The notes under the pieces were generated by a model, which had not been told where the DNA came from, did not search any database, and worked only from the letters and a program-made list of their open reading frames with translations. A stretch of DNA of 64,000 bases. Source: Acidobacteriota bacterium. GTDB lineage: Bacteria; Acidobacteriota; Terriglobia; Bryobacterales; Bryobacteraceae. Location of the stretch: positions 94,891-158,890 of the forward strand of contig CANIVU010000004.1 in NCBI GenBank assembly GCA_947470805.1, given 5' to 3'. Shown one piece after another: positions 1 to 8,480 of the stretch (positions are counted from its first letter, which is position 1; every line of letters starts with the position of its first letter). The position numbers were made by a program, and so were the translations under genes.

Positions 1-440
1 GGATCGGTCACATGCTTCCGGTAGTCCGACAACACGGAATCAGAAACCGCCGGGCTCAAATACCCCTCGCCCTTGGCCACCGCCCGCACCGCCGCCAGCA
101 GGTCCACGTCAATCGAATCTTTCAACAAATATCCGCGCGCCCCGGCTCGCAAAATCTCCCGCACATACACCGAATCCTTGTGCATGCTCAGCGCCAGAAT
201 CCGCGTATGCGGCGCCAGTTCCATAATCCGCCGCGTCGCCTCAATCCCGTTCAACTCCGGCATCGCCACGTCCATCACCACCACGTCCGGATGCAGCTGT
301 TCGCTCATGCTAACGGCCTCGCGCCCGTTGCCCGCTTCGCCGATGATCTCCATATCGGCCTGCGCCCCCAGGATCATGCGGAACCCCTGGCGCACCACCG
401 CGTGGTCATCGGCTAATAAGATTCGTATCTTCTTGCTCAT
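1..440 (-). CDS. NarL/FixJ-type response regulator, C-terminus cut by window edge
   Basis: This gene is missing from the ORF track because it runs off the left edge. Reading the minus strand from the ATG at 440 gives MSKKIRILLADDHAVVRQGF, a REC domain start with the acidic pair DD, the phospho-acceptor Asp in VVVMDVAMPELNG, and the KD(S) switch region in YLLKDSIDVD. The order of motifs is that of NarL-type regulators, whose LuxR-type HTH would lie beyond base 1. Its start lies inside the end of the sensor kinase gene (35-nt overlap), so the two are co-transcribed and probably a cognate pair. The target genes are unknown. Confidence 0.9.
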   Translation of the reverse strand, partial: MSKKIRILLADDHAVVRQGFRMILGAQADMEIIGEAGNGREAVSMSEQLHPDVVVMDVAMPELNGIEATRRIMELAPHTRILALSMHKDSVYVREILRAGARGYLLKDSIDVDLLAAVRAVAKGEGYLSPAVSDSVLSDYRKHVTD

Positions 441-1728
441 CCGGTAACGGAGTCGAGGGAACCCATGCCTCGATCGTCAGGCCTTTCTCTTTGCCACTAC
501 TCAGGATCTCCAGTTCCCCGCCGGCGCTGCGTGCCCGTGCCCGCATGCCTGTCATGCCAATGCCGCGAGGCCCGGACTTCTCTGCGGTATCGATCCCTTT
601 CCCATTGTCGCTGATTCGCAGCCGGATCTTCCCATCCTCCCGCCGCAGCCCCATCTCCACCCGCGTCGCCTTCGAATGCCGCGCCACGTTGGTCAGTGCC
701 TCCTGTGCGATGCGGAACAGGTGGGTCTCCGTTTCATCCGGCAGCCGAACCGTGATCGAAGACTCGTAATGCACCTCAATCCCCGTCCGCTCGTTAAACC
801 GCTCACACTGCCAGCGCAACCCCGCATCCAGCCCGAAGTCATCCAAAATCGTCGGCCGCAACAGCTGCGACAACTCCCGCACGTTCTTAATCGCCTCATC
901 CACCAGGTGCAAACAATCCTCAAACCGCCGGTTCGATTCCGCCGCCGATAGCGCCACCAGATTCGCCTTCACCGCCGTCAACGACTGCCCCAGTTCATCA
1001 TGCAACTCGTGCGAAAACCGCCGCGCCGCCGATTCCTGGTTCTCCAACATGTGCCACGACACCCGGCTCAACTCCCCCGCCTGCCACTCCATCGTCCGCG
1101 ACAACGACGCCGTCGTCCGCACCGTGAAAATCGCCACCACCAACGCCAAAAACAAGCAAGCGCCCATCAGCAGCATCGATTGGTCCACCAGCCGCGCCGA
1201 TTTCTGCGTCAACTCCCCCTGCGCCTGCGCCGACCGCTCCGACCCCCTGGCAATCAACTTCCGTACAATTTCAATCACCTGCTCGTGCCTCTCCAACAAA
1301 TCGTAGGAAAACAACGATTCGGCATCCTCCACCGCCAGTAACCGCCGCGCCTCGCCGGAAAACGCCGTCGCCGCCTGCCGCAGCTCTTTCCACAGCGGTT
1401 CGTCTTTGGTGCCGCTACCCGTGGCCACAATTTGCTCAATTACCCGGTCCGCTTCGTTCAACTGCGACAGAATCTGGTCCCGGTCCACCGAATCCGGTTC
1501 CTGGCTCAAATTCGTGAAAACAGCGTTCAACGCGCCCTGTTCGCGGTGAATTTCGTCGATTAAGCGGTTCGTCACCACCTGTTCGCCCGCCAAACGCTCC
1601 GCCGAGGCGCGAATCTGCTGCGCATTCCGCACGCCGACATACCCGGAAACCAGCAACAGCACGATCACCAACGCGAACCCGCTGATGAGTACGCGCAGAA
1701 TGCTTTTATCGGTGATTTGCTTGAACAT
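406..1728 (-). CDS. Membrane sensor histidine kinase, NarX/DegS-like (HisKA_3)
   Basis: The 440-residue protein has a transmembrane helix at about 12-32, a periplasmic helical region to about 183 that resembles a CHASE3 sensor by length and pattern, a second transmembrane helix at about 184-203, an HisKA_3 dimerisation domain with HELHDELGQ near 241 (His is the phosphorylation site), and a HATPase_c domain with the N box (EALTNVARHS) and G1 box (DNGKGID). The family phosphorylates NarL-type regulators, and one overlaps its 3' end. The signal sensed cannot be read from the sequence. Confidence 0.93.
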   Translation of the reverse strand: MFKQITDKSILRVLISGFALVIVLLLVSGYVGVRNAQQIRASAERLAGEQVVTNRLIDEIHREQGALNAVFTNLSQEPDSVDRDQILSQLNEADRVIEQIVATGSGTKDEPLWKELRQAATAFSGEARRLLAVEDAESLFSYDLLERHEQVIEIVRKLIARGSERSAQAQGELTQKSARLVDQSMLLMGACLFLALVVAIFTVRTTASLSRTMEWQAGELSRVSWHMLENQESAARRFSHELHDELGQSLTAVKANLVALSAAESNRRFEDCLHLVDEAIKNVRELSQLLRPTILDDFGLDAGLRWQCERFNERTGIEVHYESSITVRLPDETETHLFRIAQEALTNVARHSKATRVEMGLRREDGKIRLRISDNGKGIDTAEKSGPRGIGMTGMRARARSAGGELEILSSGKEKGLTIEAWVPSTPLPDEQEDTNLISR

Positions 1729-1770
1729 CCGCCCTCTCCCTCCAGGGTATCGGAACCGGCTGTTTACACA

Positions 1771-1788
1771 ATCCCCTAAAAAGGGGAT
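1771..1788. promoter_or_regulatory. Inverted repeat ATCCCCT-N4-AGGGGAT upstream of the sensor kinase
   Basis: Two 7-bp arms (ATCCCCT and AGGGGAT) are separated by AAAA, about 43 bp before the kinase start and 160 bp before the divergent small-peptide gene. The size and symmetry suit a dimeric HTH regulator such as the neighbouring NarL-type protein. An operator role is inference. Confidence 0.4.
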
Positions 1789-1951
1789 ATACTAACCGAA
1801 TTGCAATCGGACTGACCGGACAGAAGAGTACCCCCTAACTCGTATCAGGAATTAACCTGTTTTCGGGATCGCGGGAAAAACAAATCTGCCGCATGCTGGT
1901 TGTGTCTGGTGCCTCTCCGGTTGCCAGAATCCTTAAGGAGATTAACGACAC

Positions 1952-2086
1952 ATGAAGAAGATTCTCGCGCTGATGGTTCTCGGCGCTTTCTCGATGGTGA
2001 CCTTCGCCGCCGCTACCACCAGCGACGACACGAAGAAAGAAGAAGGCAAGAAAAAGGGCGGCAAGAAGAAGAAGAAGGACAGCTAA
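1952..2086 (+). CDS. Small secreted Lys-rich peptide (44 aa)
   Basis: Too short for the ORF track. ATG at 1952 follows AAGGAG with an 11-nt gap and reads MKKILALMVLGAFSMVTFAA followed by a tail of Thr, Asp, Glu and many Lys/Gly residues. The first 20 residues form a good Sec signal peptide with a likely cleavage after FAA, which would leave a mature basic peptide of about 23 residues. A strong terminator lies 34 nt downstream, which supports a real transcript. I do not recognise a family. It is divergent from the two-component system at the left edge and could be its target, but that is inference. Confidence 0.6.
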   Translation: MKKILALMVLGAFSMVTFAAATTSDDTKKEEGKKKGGKKKKKDS

Positions 2087-2120
2087 CTTTTTCTCGCTGA
2101 TTCTTGAATCAGTTCGCCGA

Positions 2121-2154
2121 CGCGGAATGGGAAACCATTCCGCGTTTGCTTTTG
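2121..2154 (+). terminator. Intrinsic terminator after the small-peptide gene
   Basis: A perfect 10-bp stem CGCGGAATGG / CCATTCCGCG closed by a GAAA tetraloop is followed by TTTGCTTTT. It separates the small-peptide gene from the rpiB operon. Confidence 0.85.
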
Positions 2155-2186
2155 CGCGCCAGCATTTACAATAGTCAGTACGCCCA

Positions 2187-2810
2187 ATGCGCAATGTGAT
2201 CACAACGGGGGATGTTCCACTCGGCGGAGTGCTGGAAGTCCTGCGTGGCACCATCGTCACACCCTCGGCGCGCGAACTGGCGCGGGATCGCGGCGTGCCC
2301 ATCGTGGAAGTCGATCCCGAACAGTATCAAACCGCTAAGGAACCGCACCGCACCGTGGTCATGGGTTCCGATCACGGCGGCTTCCGCGCCAAGGAATTGC
2401 TGAAAACCGTTGTCGCCTCGCTGGGCTACATCGTCGAAGACGTCGGCGCCTTCGATGAGCGCTCGGTCGATTATCCCGACCTCGCCGAAAAGGTCGCCCT
2501 CGCCGTCAGTGAAGGCCGCGCCTTCGCCGGCGTCATGGTCGACGGCGCCGGCATCGGCTCCGCCATGGTCGCCAATAAAGTGCCCGGCATCCGCGCCGCG
2601 CTCTGCTACGACCGCGCCTCTGCCCGTAACAGCCGCGAACACAACCACGCCAACGTGCTCACGCTCGGCGGCCGCATGCTCACCGAAACGCAACTCGAAG
2701 ACGTCGTCCGCACCTGGTTCGCCACTCCCTGGGGCGGCGGCCGCCACCAGTCGCGCATCGACAAAATTACCGCTATTGAAATGAAAAACTCGAAGGGGAA
2801 CCGCGCGTGA
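2187..2810 (+). CDS. rpiB: RpiB/LacA-B-family sugar-phosphate isomerase with EutQ/EutT-like N-terminal extension
   Basis: Residues about 58-207 form the RpiB/LacAB fold, recognised by [10 protein letters not shown], the phosphate-loop region [19 protein letters not shown] and the [11 protein letters not shown] and GGRHQ segments. RpiB normally interconverts ribose-5-P and ribulose-5-P. Family members are usually near 150 residues; this one is 207. The extra N-terminus contains [20 protein letters not shown], which resembles the N-terminus of the microcompartment proteins EutQ and EutT ('TPEARE', 'TPSAREL'). The position of the E. coli catalytic Cys (CGTGIG) is Asp here (VDGAGIG), so mechanism or substrate may differ. 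The stop overlaps the GTG start of deoC. A weak promoter-like TACAAT lies 14 nt before the start. Confidence 0.88.
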   Translation: MRNVITTGDVPLGGVLEVLRGTIVTPSARELARDRGVPIVEVDPEQYQTAKEPHRTVVMGSDHGGFRAKELLKTVVASLGYIVEDVGAFDERSVDYPDLAEKVALAVSEGRAFAGVMVDGAGIGSAMVANKVPGIRAALCYDRASARNSREHNHANVLTLGGRMLTETQLEDVVRTWFATPWGGGRHQSRIDKITAIEMKNSKGNRA

Positions 2811-3613
2811 CCGACGCTGAACTGGATCTATTGGTCGCGCGAATCGGCGATGAGTTCGTAGCCCGCCTCGGCAAGCCTGCGCCCGCCGCGCCCGCAACAT
2901 CCGGCTACGATGCCCCCGCCGGCACCGCCCCAGTCGCCACCGGACCCACCGACAAGCGTCTGGCCTCGATGATCGACCATACCCTCCTCCGCCCCGACGC
3001 CACCCGCGCCGAGATCCTCCAGGTCTGTGCCGAAGCCCGTACCCATGGCTTCGCCAGCGTCTGCGTGAACTCCAGCTGGGTCCCGCTCGTCGCCCGCGAA
3101 CTCAAGGGAACCTCGGTCAAAACCTGTACCGTCATCGGCTTCCCGCTGGGCGCCATGTCCACCGCCGCCAAGGTCTTCGAAACCGAAGAAACCATCCGCA
3201 ACGGCGCCACCGAAGTCGATATGGTGCTCGCCGTCGGCCTCCTCCGCGCCGGCGAAGATCTCGCGGTTGAAAAGGATATCCGCGCCGTCGCCGAGGCCTG
3301 CCACCGCGGCGGAGCCATCCTCAAAGTCATCCTCGAAACCTGCCTGCTGAACGACGCGCAAAAGGTCACCGCCTGCAAACTCTGCGTCGCCGCCGGTGCC
3401 GATTTCGTTAAAACCTCCACCGGCTTTTCCAAAGGCGGCGCCACTGCGAAGGACATCGCCCTCATGCGCCAAACCGTCGGCCCCGGCCTCGGCGTCAAAG
3501 CCTCCGGCGGCATCCGCTCCCTCGCCGACGCGCGCACCATGATCACCGCCGGCGCCAGCCGCATCGGCGCCAGCGCCAGCGTCCGTATCGTGCAGGAATC
3601 GGCGGCGCAATGA
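2807..3613 (+). CDS. deoC: Deoxyribose-phosphate aldolase with N-terminal amphipathic helix and linker
   Basis: DeoC cleaves 2-deoxyribose-5-P to glyceraldehyde-3-P and acetaldehyde. The catalytic set is visible: the Schiff-base Lys in FVKTSTGF, the Asp in EVDMVLAVG and the second Lys in GVKASGGIR. The core begins near residue 48 ([12 protein letters not shown]). Before it come a helix (residues 3-22, [20 protein letters not shown]) with hydrophobic residues on one face and a Pro/Ala/Gly linker (23-47). That layout is the hallmark of a microcompartment encapsulation peptide. The GTG start overlaps the rpiB stop (GTGA), and the stop overlaps the next ATG (ATGA). DeoC plus RpiB is the enzyme pair of sugar-phosphate-utilising (SPU) microcompartment loci; no shell gene is visible here. 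Confidence 0.93.
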   Translation: MTDAELDLLVARIGDEFVARLGKPAPAAPATSGYDAPAGTAPVATGPTDKRLASMIDHTLLRPDATRAEILQVCAEARTHGFASVCVNSSWVPLVARELKGTSVKTCTVIGFPLGAMSTAAKVFETEETIRNGATEVDMVLAVGLLRAGEDLAVEKDIRAVAEACHRGGAILKVILETCLLNDAQKVTACKLCVAAGADFVKTSTGFSKGGATAKDIALMRQTVGPGLGVKASGGIRSLADARTMITAGASRIGASASVRIVQESAAQ

Positions 3614-5361
3614 CACAGCCCCGCCGCAAAGTCAGCCGCTTTCGCGACCGCTCGGAACTTCTCGATTACCTCCTCGAAGTCTCCGCCGTCACCTCGGAAA
3701 CGCTTGATCTCGACCGCCTCCTCACCGCCGTCGCCAAGGTCATCACCCGCGTCATCCCCGCGCAGCTCTTCGCCATTCTGCTCCACTCCGATCGCCGCAA
3801 AGCCCTCCGCATCCGCTACGCCATGGGCCACCGCCAGGAACTGGTCGACCGTCTCCTCATCCCCCTCGGCGAAGGCATCACCGGCCACGCCGCCGAAACC
3901 CGTGAACCCATGCTCGTCCGCGACGTCCGCAAGGAAAAGTCGTACCTCAATGCCATGGACGCCGTCCGCTGCGAGATGGCCATCCCCATGATTGCCCGCG
4001 ACAAGCTCGTCGGCGTCATCGATTTTCAATCCACCGAAATCGGCGCCTACACCGTCGACGACGTCGCGCTCATGCGCCTCATCGCCGCCCGCATCGCCAG
4101 CGCCATCGACAACGCCCGCCTCTACCGCCGCGTCGACCTCCAGCACCGCACCCTCCGCACACTCACCAAAACCTCCCAAGGCTTCAGCTCCATTCTCGAT
4201 CTCGACGAACTCCTCGGCACCGTTGCCGAAAGCGTCCGCGCCCTCATGGACTACGACTCGTTCACCATCTGGCTGCTCGACGAACCGAAACAGGTCCTCC
4301 GCAAGCGCATCTCCATCTCCCAGGGCGGCGGCCGCGAACTCGACGAAATCCCCCTCAGCATCGGCGTCACCGGCTCGGCCGCCCGCCTTCGCCGCCCCAT
4401 GCGCGTCGAGGACACCCTCGCCGATCCCCGCTACATCGCCAGCCACCCCAATCTCCGCAGCGAAGTCGCCGTCCCGCTCATGCTCCGCGATCGCGTCATC
4501 GGCGTCATGGACCTCGAAAGCCAGCGCCTGAATTACTACTCGGTCGATCACATGCGAACTCTCGCCCTGCTCGCTCCGCAGGTCGCCAGCGCCGTCGAAA
4601 ACGCGCGCCTCTACGAGGAAATCGCCACCCGCGAACAACGCATGGACAAGGACTTGCAAGCCGCCCGCAAGCTGCAATCCCTCCTCCTGCCCAGCGAAGC
4701 CCCCGCCATCGAAGGGCTAGATATCGCCGTCGGCCTCCGCCCCGCGCGCGACATCACCGGTGACTTGTTCGACTTCTTCGAATACGACAACGGCCAGGCC
4801 ACCATCGTCTTCGGTGACTCCTCCGGCAAAGGCCCCGCCGCCGCCCTCTACGCCGCGCTCGTCAGCGGCCTGCTCCGCTCCCTCGGCCACCGTCCCCGCC
4901 GCCCCGCCGAACTCCTGCGCTCGCTCAACAACGCCCTTACCGAGCGCCGCGCCGAAGCCCAATACGTCACCCTCCTGGCCATGTCCTGGGATGCCCCCGC
5001 GCGCAAGCTCACCATCGCCAACGCCGGCGGCCTGCCTCCCATCATCTGCCGTGGCGACACGCTTCTCGATCTCAACGCCGAAGGCGTTCCCGTCGGCCTC
5101 CTCCAAGCCCGCGTCTACGACGAAATGTCGGCCGACCTGCAGGCCGGCGACCTCATCGTCCTCACCTCCGACGGCATCCTCGACGCCCAAAATGAGGACG
5201 GCCAGGAGTACGGCCGCGAGCGTCTCGGCAAAGCCATCCAGGCCTGCTGCCACCTCTCCGTGAAGGAGATTGTGCAGTTCCTCTACACCGAAGTCGAAGC
5301 CTTCGTCGGCGAAGCCCCGCAGTTCGATGACCAGACAGTTTTAATCCTCCGAGTATCTTGA
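3610..5361 (+). CDS. GAF-GAF-SpoIIE (PP2C-type) serine phosphatase
   Basis: The 583-residue protein has two GAF domains (about 25-175 and 195-345), a short helical linker ([20 protein letters not shown]) and a C-terminal SpoIIE/RsbU PP2C domain (about 365-583). Metal-binding acidic motifs are visible as [35 protein letters not shown] and FDDQTV. Proteins of this design dephosphorylate anti-sigma-factor antagonists in response to a GAF ligand. No anti-sigma partner lies nearby. The gene is coupled to deoC by ATGA and to lysA by TGATG. It has no transmembrane segment, so it should be cytoplasmic. Confidence 0.92.
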   Translation: MTQPRRKVSRFRDRSELLDYLLEVSAVTSETLDLDRLLTAVAKVITRVIPAQLFAILLHSDRRKALRIRYAMGHRQELVDRLLIPLGEGITGHAAETREPMLVRDVRKEKSYLNAMDAVRCEMAIPMIARDKLVGVIDFQSTEIGAYTVDDVALMRLIAARIASAIDNARLYRRVDLQHRTLRTLTKTSQGFSSILDLDELLGTVAESVRALMDYDSFTIWLLDEPKQVLRKRISISQGGGRELDEIPLSIGVTGSAARLRRPMRVEDTLADPRYIASHPNLRSEVAVPLMLRDRVIGVMDLESQRLNYYSVDHMRTLALLAPQVASAVENARLYEEIATREQRMDKDLQAARKLQSLLLPSEAPAIEGLDIAVGLRPARDITGDLFDFFEYDNGQATIVFGDSSGKGPAAALYAALVSGLLRSLGHRPRRPAELLRSLNNALTERRAEAQYVTLLAMSWDAPARKLTIANAGGLPPIICRGDTLLDLNAEGVPVGLLQARVYDEMSADLQAGDLIVLTSDGILDAQNEDGQEYGRERLGKAIQACCHLSVKEIVQFLYTEVEAFVGEAPQFDDQTVLILRVS

Positions 5362-6608
5362 TGCCCTTTCCCCCTTTCTCCTACCGCGACCGGAATTTAT
5401 ACGTCGAAGACGTCGAACTCGAACAGATCGCCCGCTCCGCCGGCACCCCCGTCTACGTCTACTCCGCCACCGCCATCGCCGAGCGCTACCGCCGGTATGA
5501 CGAAGCCTTCGGCTCGACGCCCCACGAAGTCTTCTACGCCGTCAAGGCCAACTCAAACCTGAGCATCCTCCGCCTCCTCGCCGCCGAAGGCGCCGGCTTC
5601 GACATCGTCTCCGGCGGCGAACTCTACCGCGTCCTCCGCGCCGGCGGCCGCCCGGAAAAGGTGGTCTTCTCCGGCGTCGGCAAAACCCGCGAAGAGGTCG
5701 AATACGCTCTCTCGAGCGGCATCCACAGCTTCAACTGCGAATCGGAATCTGAACTCACGCTCATCGATTCCATCGCCTCCCGTCTCGGCGTCAAGGCCCG
5801 TGTCGCCATCCGCGTCAACCCCCACGTCGACGCCCAAACCCACCCCTATATCTCCACCGGCCTTCGCGATCACAAGTTCGGCATCGATATCACCGCCGCC
5901 GAAGACGTCTACTCGCGCGCCCTGCAACTCGAACACATCGTCGCCGAAGGCGTCAGCTGCCACATCGGTTCGCAACTGCTCGACACCGCCCCGCTCAAAG
6001 AAGCGCTCGATGCCGTGCTCGCCCTCGTCGGCCGCCTCCGCGCCCGCGGCGTGCCCATCCGGCATCTTGACCTCGGTGGCGGCCTCGGCGTCCCCTACAA
6101 GCCGGATCAAGTCGAACCCGACGTCACCGCCCACGTCCAGGACGTCTGCGCCCGCTGCGCCGGCCACGACCTGAAGCTCATGATGGAACCCGGCCGCTCC
6201 ATCGTCGGCCCCGCTGGCGCGCTCCTCAGCCGCGTGCTCTATCGCAAATCTACCGAATCGAAAGAGTTCGTCGTCGTCGACGCGGCCATGAACGATCTCA
6301 TCCGCCCCGCGCTGTATCAGGCCTATCACGAGATCGTCCCGCTCCGCGCCCACATGCCCGGCACCGTCGTCGCCGACGTCGTCGGCCCGGTCTGCGAAAC
6401 CGGCGACTTCTTCGCCCGCGACCGCGAAATGGCCAATGTCCTGCCCGGCGATTTCATCGCCCTCTGCACCGCCGGCGCCTACGGTTTCGTCTTAGCGTCG
6501 AACTACAACACCCGCCCCCGACCCGCCGAAGTGCTGGTGGAGGGCGCGTCCTGGAAGTTCATCCGCACCCGCGAAACCTACGAAGATCTCGTCCGCGGCG
6601 AAGAGTAA
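5361..6608 (+). CDS. lysA: Diaminopimelate decarboxylase
   Basis: This PLP enzyme makes L-lysine from meso-diaminopimelate, the last step of the DAP pathway. The PLP Lys is in FYAVKANSN, with HIGSQLLD, the Gly-rich GGGLGVPY, EPGRSIVG and the substrate-binding CETGDFFA all in the expected order. Length (415 aa) fits the family. The track begins at TTG 5358, but the ATG at 5361 overlaps the upstream stop (TGATG) and is the better start. It is the last gene of the rpiB-deoC-phosphatase run. The presence of LysA matters for the LysW-like protein at 8.4 kb, because lysine is evidently made by the DAP route. Confidence 0.95.
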   Translation: MPFPPFSYRDRNLYVEDVELEQIARSAGTPVYVYSATAIAERYRRYDEAFGSTPHEVFYAVKANSNLSILRLLAAEGAGFDIVSGGELYRVLRAGGRPEKVVFSGVGKTREEVEYALSSGIHSFNCESESELTLIDSIASRLGVKARVAIRVNPHVDAQTHPYISTGLRDHKFGIDITAAEDVYSRALQLEHIVAEGVSCHIGSQLLDTAPLKEALDAVLALVGRLRARGVPIRHLDLGGGLGVPYKPDQVEPDVTAHVQDVCARCAGHDLKLMMEPGRSIVGPAGALLSRVLYRKSTESKEFVVVDAAMNDLIRPALYQAYHEIVPLRAHMPGTVVADVVGPVCETGDFFARDREMANVLPGDFIALCTAGAYGFVLASNYNTRPRPAEVLVEGASWKFIRTRETYEDLVRGEE

Positions 6609-7073
6609 CTACAGCAGCTTCAGCACGGCGGCCTCAATGGTCGCCACCGAAGTTTCGCCCTTCCAGATCTGCGTCTTCTTGCCGGTCTTGTCGTACAACA
6701 CCACCGCCGGCAACTCGCCGCTCCACTTCGGATCGATGGCGCGAATGAACGCGTCGTCGTCCTTCGGGGCTTTCAAGTAGCCCTGCATCTTCACGCCGGA
6801 TTTCGTCAGGAACTCCCGCGCTCCCGCCTCGTTCTCCGGCTCATCGGCGCTGATCGGAATCACCACCAGCCCGCGCGCACGGAGCTTGGCCTCCAGCTTC
6901 GCCAACTCCGGCATCTCCTTGCGGCACGGCACGCACCAGGTGGCCCAGAAGTCCACCAGGACGACTTTCCCCTTCTGTGCCGCCAGCATCTTCGGATAGC
7001 TGATTTCATTGATCTTCGCCAGCGGTTCGGCGGACACCGCCAACGCGGCAAATAGCAGGATCCAGGTCTTCAT
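6609..7073 (-). CDS. Secreted TlpA/ResA-like thioredoxin-fold protein
   Basis: Starting at the ATG at 7073 (TGATG overlap with the upstream stop) gives a signal peptide MKTWILLFAALAVSAEP and a thioredoxin fold with the active site FWATWCVPCRKEMPEL (WCVPC). The track's earlier start adds eight residues that belong to the upstream coding frame. TlpA-like proteins reduce disulfides in the periplasm, often for cytochrome c maturation. The gene follows a second thioredoxin-fold gene in the same operon. Confidence 0.88.
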   Translation of the reverse strand: MKTWILLFAALAVSAEPLAKINEISYPKMLAAQKGKVVLVDFWATWCVPCRKEMPELAKLEAKLRARGLVVIPISADEPENEAGAREFLTKSGVKMQGYLKAPKDDDAFIRAIDPKWSGELPAVVLYDKTGKKTQIWKGETSVATIEAAVLKLL

Positions 7074-7612
7074 CACGATACCTTCTTGATCGCGCACCCG
7101 AAGGCGCGTATGGGTTTTACAGAAACCGGCCGCCCGGCCAGCAGGTCGTCGACGGCAATCTTCACTGCCTCGGTCTTCACGCGCGCCGGGTTCTGCGCGT
7201 CGTCAATGGCGCCCCGGTAACGCGCCGCGCCCGTCTCGTCCACCACGATGACTTCCGGCGTCAGCGTCGCGCCAAAACGGTCCGCCACCGTGTTCCGCCA
7301 GTCTTTGTAGAACGGCACGGGAAACTTCACATCGGCCGCATACTGCGCGGTCTCCGCCGAGGTCTCGTTGTCGTTCGCGTTCACCAGCAACACCCGCACC
7401 GGCTTCGCCGCCCAATGCGCGATCAGTCCGCGTATGCGGTCCTGATACGCGTTGGAGATCGGACACACCGTCGACAAAAACACCAACACGGTCACCCGCG
7501 AGTCTTTCAACTCCACGTACTCCGGAAGGCCATCGGTGCGGCTCAGGCGGATCGCCGACGCGCTCCAAAGGGGCGCCGGAAGAAAACCGCCTAGGAAGAG
7601 CCGCCGGTTCAC
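7073..7612 (-). CDS. Secreted redoxin (AhpC/TSA-like) domain protein
   Basis: The protein has a twin-arginine-like start (NRRLFLGGFLPAPLWSA) and a thioredoxin/peroxiredoxin fold with the active-site stretch FLSTVCPISNAY, a single Cys in place of CxxC. It also has the cis-Pro region (LTPEVIVVDE) and the RYRGAIDD strand. Related proteins occur beside cytochrome c genes in planctomycetes and acidobacteria, and substrates are usually unknown. The start is GTG at 7612, overlapping the upstream stop (GTGA). Confidence 0.8.
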   Translation of the reverse strand: MNRRLFLGGFLPAPLWSASAIRLSRTDGLPEYVELKDSRVTVLVFLSTVCPISNAYQDRIRGLIAHWAAKPVRVLLVNANDNETSAETAQYAADVKFPVPFYKDWRNTVADRFGATLTPEVIVVDETGAARYRGAIDDAQNPARVKTEAVKIAVDDLLAGRPVSVKPIRAFGCAIKKVS

Positions 7613-8019
7613 GGCTTCTTGTTCTCGAGCTTCAGGTGCATAATGGCGCGCGGCCGGTTGTCAAAGGTCGAAAGCGTCCGCACCGAACTCATCATCCCCT
7701 TCGCCTCGGCCTTCAACTCGTAATCGGTCGTGATCGACAAGCCCTGAAACGAATAAATCCCATCGGCCTTGGTGATGAAACTCCGCACCTGCATGGTCTT
7801 GGTGTTCTTCAACTGCACCACCGCACCCTCAACCAGCGAATCGTCTTCCATGCGGATCGTGCCCGTCACGGCGCGGACATTCTTGTCGTCGCCTTTCTTG
7901 TCCTTCTGCGAACCGGGCAGCCAGTTGCCATACCCCGGCCCCTTGGAATTCTGCGCCACAAGCGCCGCGCCGCAGAATACGACGGCAACAAGCAGACGGG
8001 CGATTGAGGTGCGGGACAT
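7609..8019 (-). CDS. Small secreted CarboxypepD_reg-like protein
   Basis: The ATG at 8019 follows AGGAG with a 6-nt gap, so I prefer it to the track start at 8049. The product (136 aa) has a signal peptide ending near ALVAQ, then a beta-sandwich repeat of the carboxypeptidase-regulatory type, with VTGTIRMEDDSLVEGAVVQL and the turn TKADGIYSFQGL typical of the fold. Such domains in acidobacteria are often found alone or at the N-terminus of TonB receptors. No catalytic domain is present. It shares an operon with two thioredoxin-like proteins. Confidence 0.78.
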   Translation of the reverse strand: MSRTSIARLLVAVVFCGAALVAQNSKGPGYGNWLPGSQKDKKGDDKNVRAVTGTIRMEDDSLVEGAVVQLKNTKTMQVRSFITKADGIYSFQGLSITTDYELKAEAKGMMSSVRTLSTFDNRPRAIMHLKLENKKP

Positions 8020-8045
8020 AAAGGACTCCTGGTGGTTGGATGCGA

Positions 8046-8480
8046 TCATGGGGTTGCCGGTTTCAAGGTGAAGAAAACATCCATGCGCGCGCCCGGCGTC
8101 GCCGTGGTTTCTTTCTCTTCCGGTTGAAGGCCCTTGGCGGCGGCCTTCACCTTGTACTTCTGTTCTTTGGCAGGCAGGTAGAAAGCGAACTCGCCGCGCC
8201 CGTCTGTAACGGACTTGACGCTCTTAGCCTTCTTCCCATCCGTCCGGACTTCCACGAGTTCAACTTCCACTCCGGCAAGGGCGAAACCGGGATCGCGGAA
8301 AACCGTTCCCGCAATCACGGCGACCAGCTTCTTCTCTTTTTCTTTCTCTTTTTTGCCGGCGGCAACCAGCGTCGCCGGCAAAAACAGAAAGGCCCTGCGG
8401 CAGAGACTAACTCCAGTCTTCGTCGTCCTCTTCTTCTTCCTCGAAGTCTTCGTCGTCGTCGCCTTCTTCGTAGTCGTCAT
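8046..8480 (-). CDS. Secreted CarboxypepD_reg-like protein, start uncertain
   Basis: The conserved part starts at about RRAFLFLPATLVAAG, a signal-peptide-like stretch, followed by a carboxypeptidase-regulatory-like beta domain (AVIAGTVFRDPGFALAGVEV, TDGRGEFAFYLPA). No ATG, GTG or TTG lies just upstream of the signal peptide. The in-frame ATGs (8480, 8498, 8525, 8543) all lie inside the acidic-tail region of the LysW-like gene and would encode an unlikely Thr/Lys-rich leader. A TTG at 8381 or a frameshift from the upstream gene are alternatives. The 3' end overlaps the alternative start of the next gene. Confidence 0.6.
   Translation of the reverse strand: MTTTKKATTTKTSRKKKRTTKTGVSLCRRAFLFLPATLVAAGKKEKEKEKKLVAVIAGTVFRDPGFALAGVEVELVEVRTDGKKAKSVKSVTDGRGEFAFYLPAKEQKYKVKAAAKGLQPEEKETTATPGARMDVFFTLKPATP

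Noticed and set aside
1835-2302. 155-aa minus-strand ORF across the intergenic region
   Set aside because: It covers the small-peptide gene, its terminator and the rpiB start, and has no recognisable domain.
2828-4677. Very long minus-strand ORFs (262 and 590 aa) opposite deoC and the GAF/PP2C gene
   Set aside because: Antisense shadows: Gly/Ala/Asp/Glu-rich translations of high-GC codons, no domain, and the plus-strand genes are certain.
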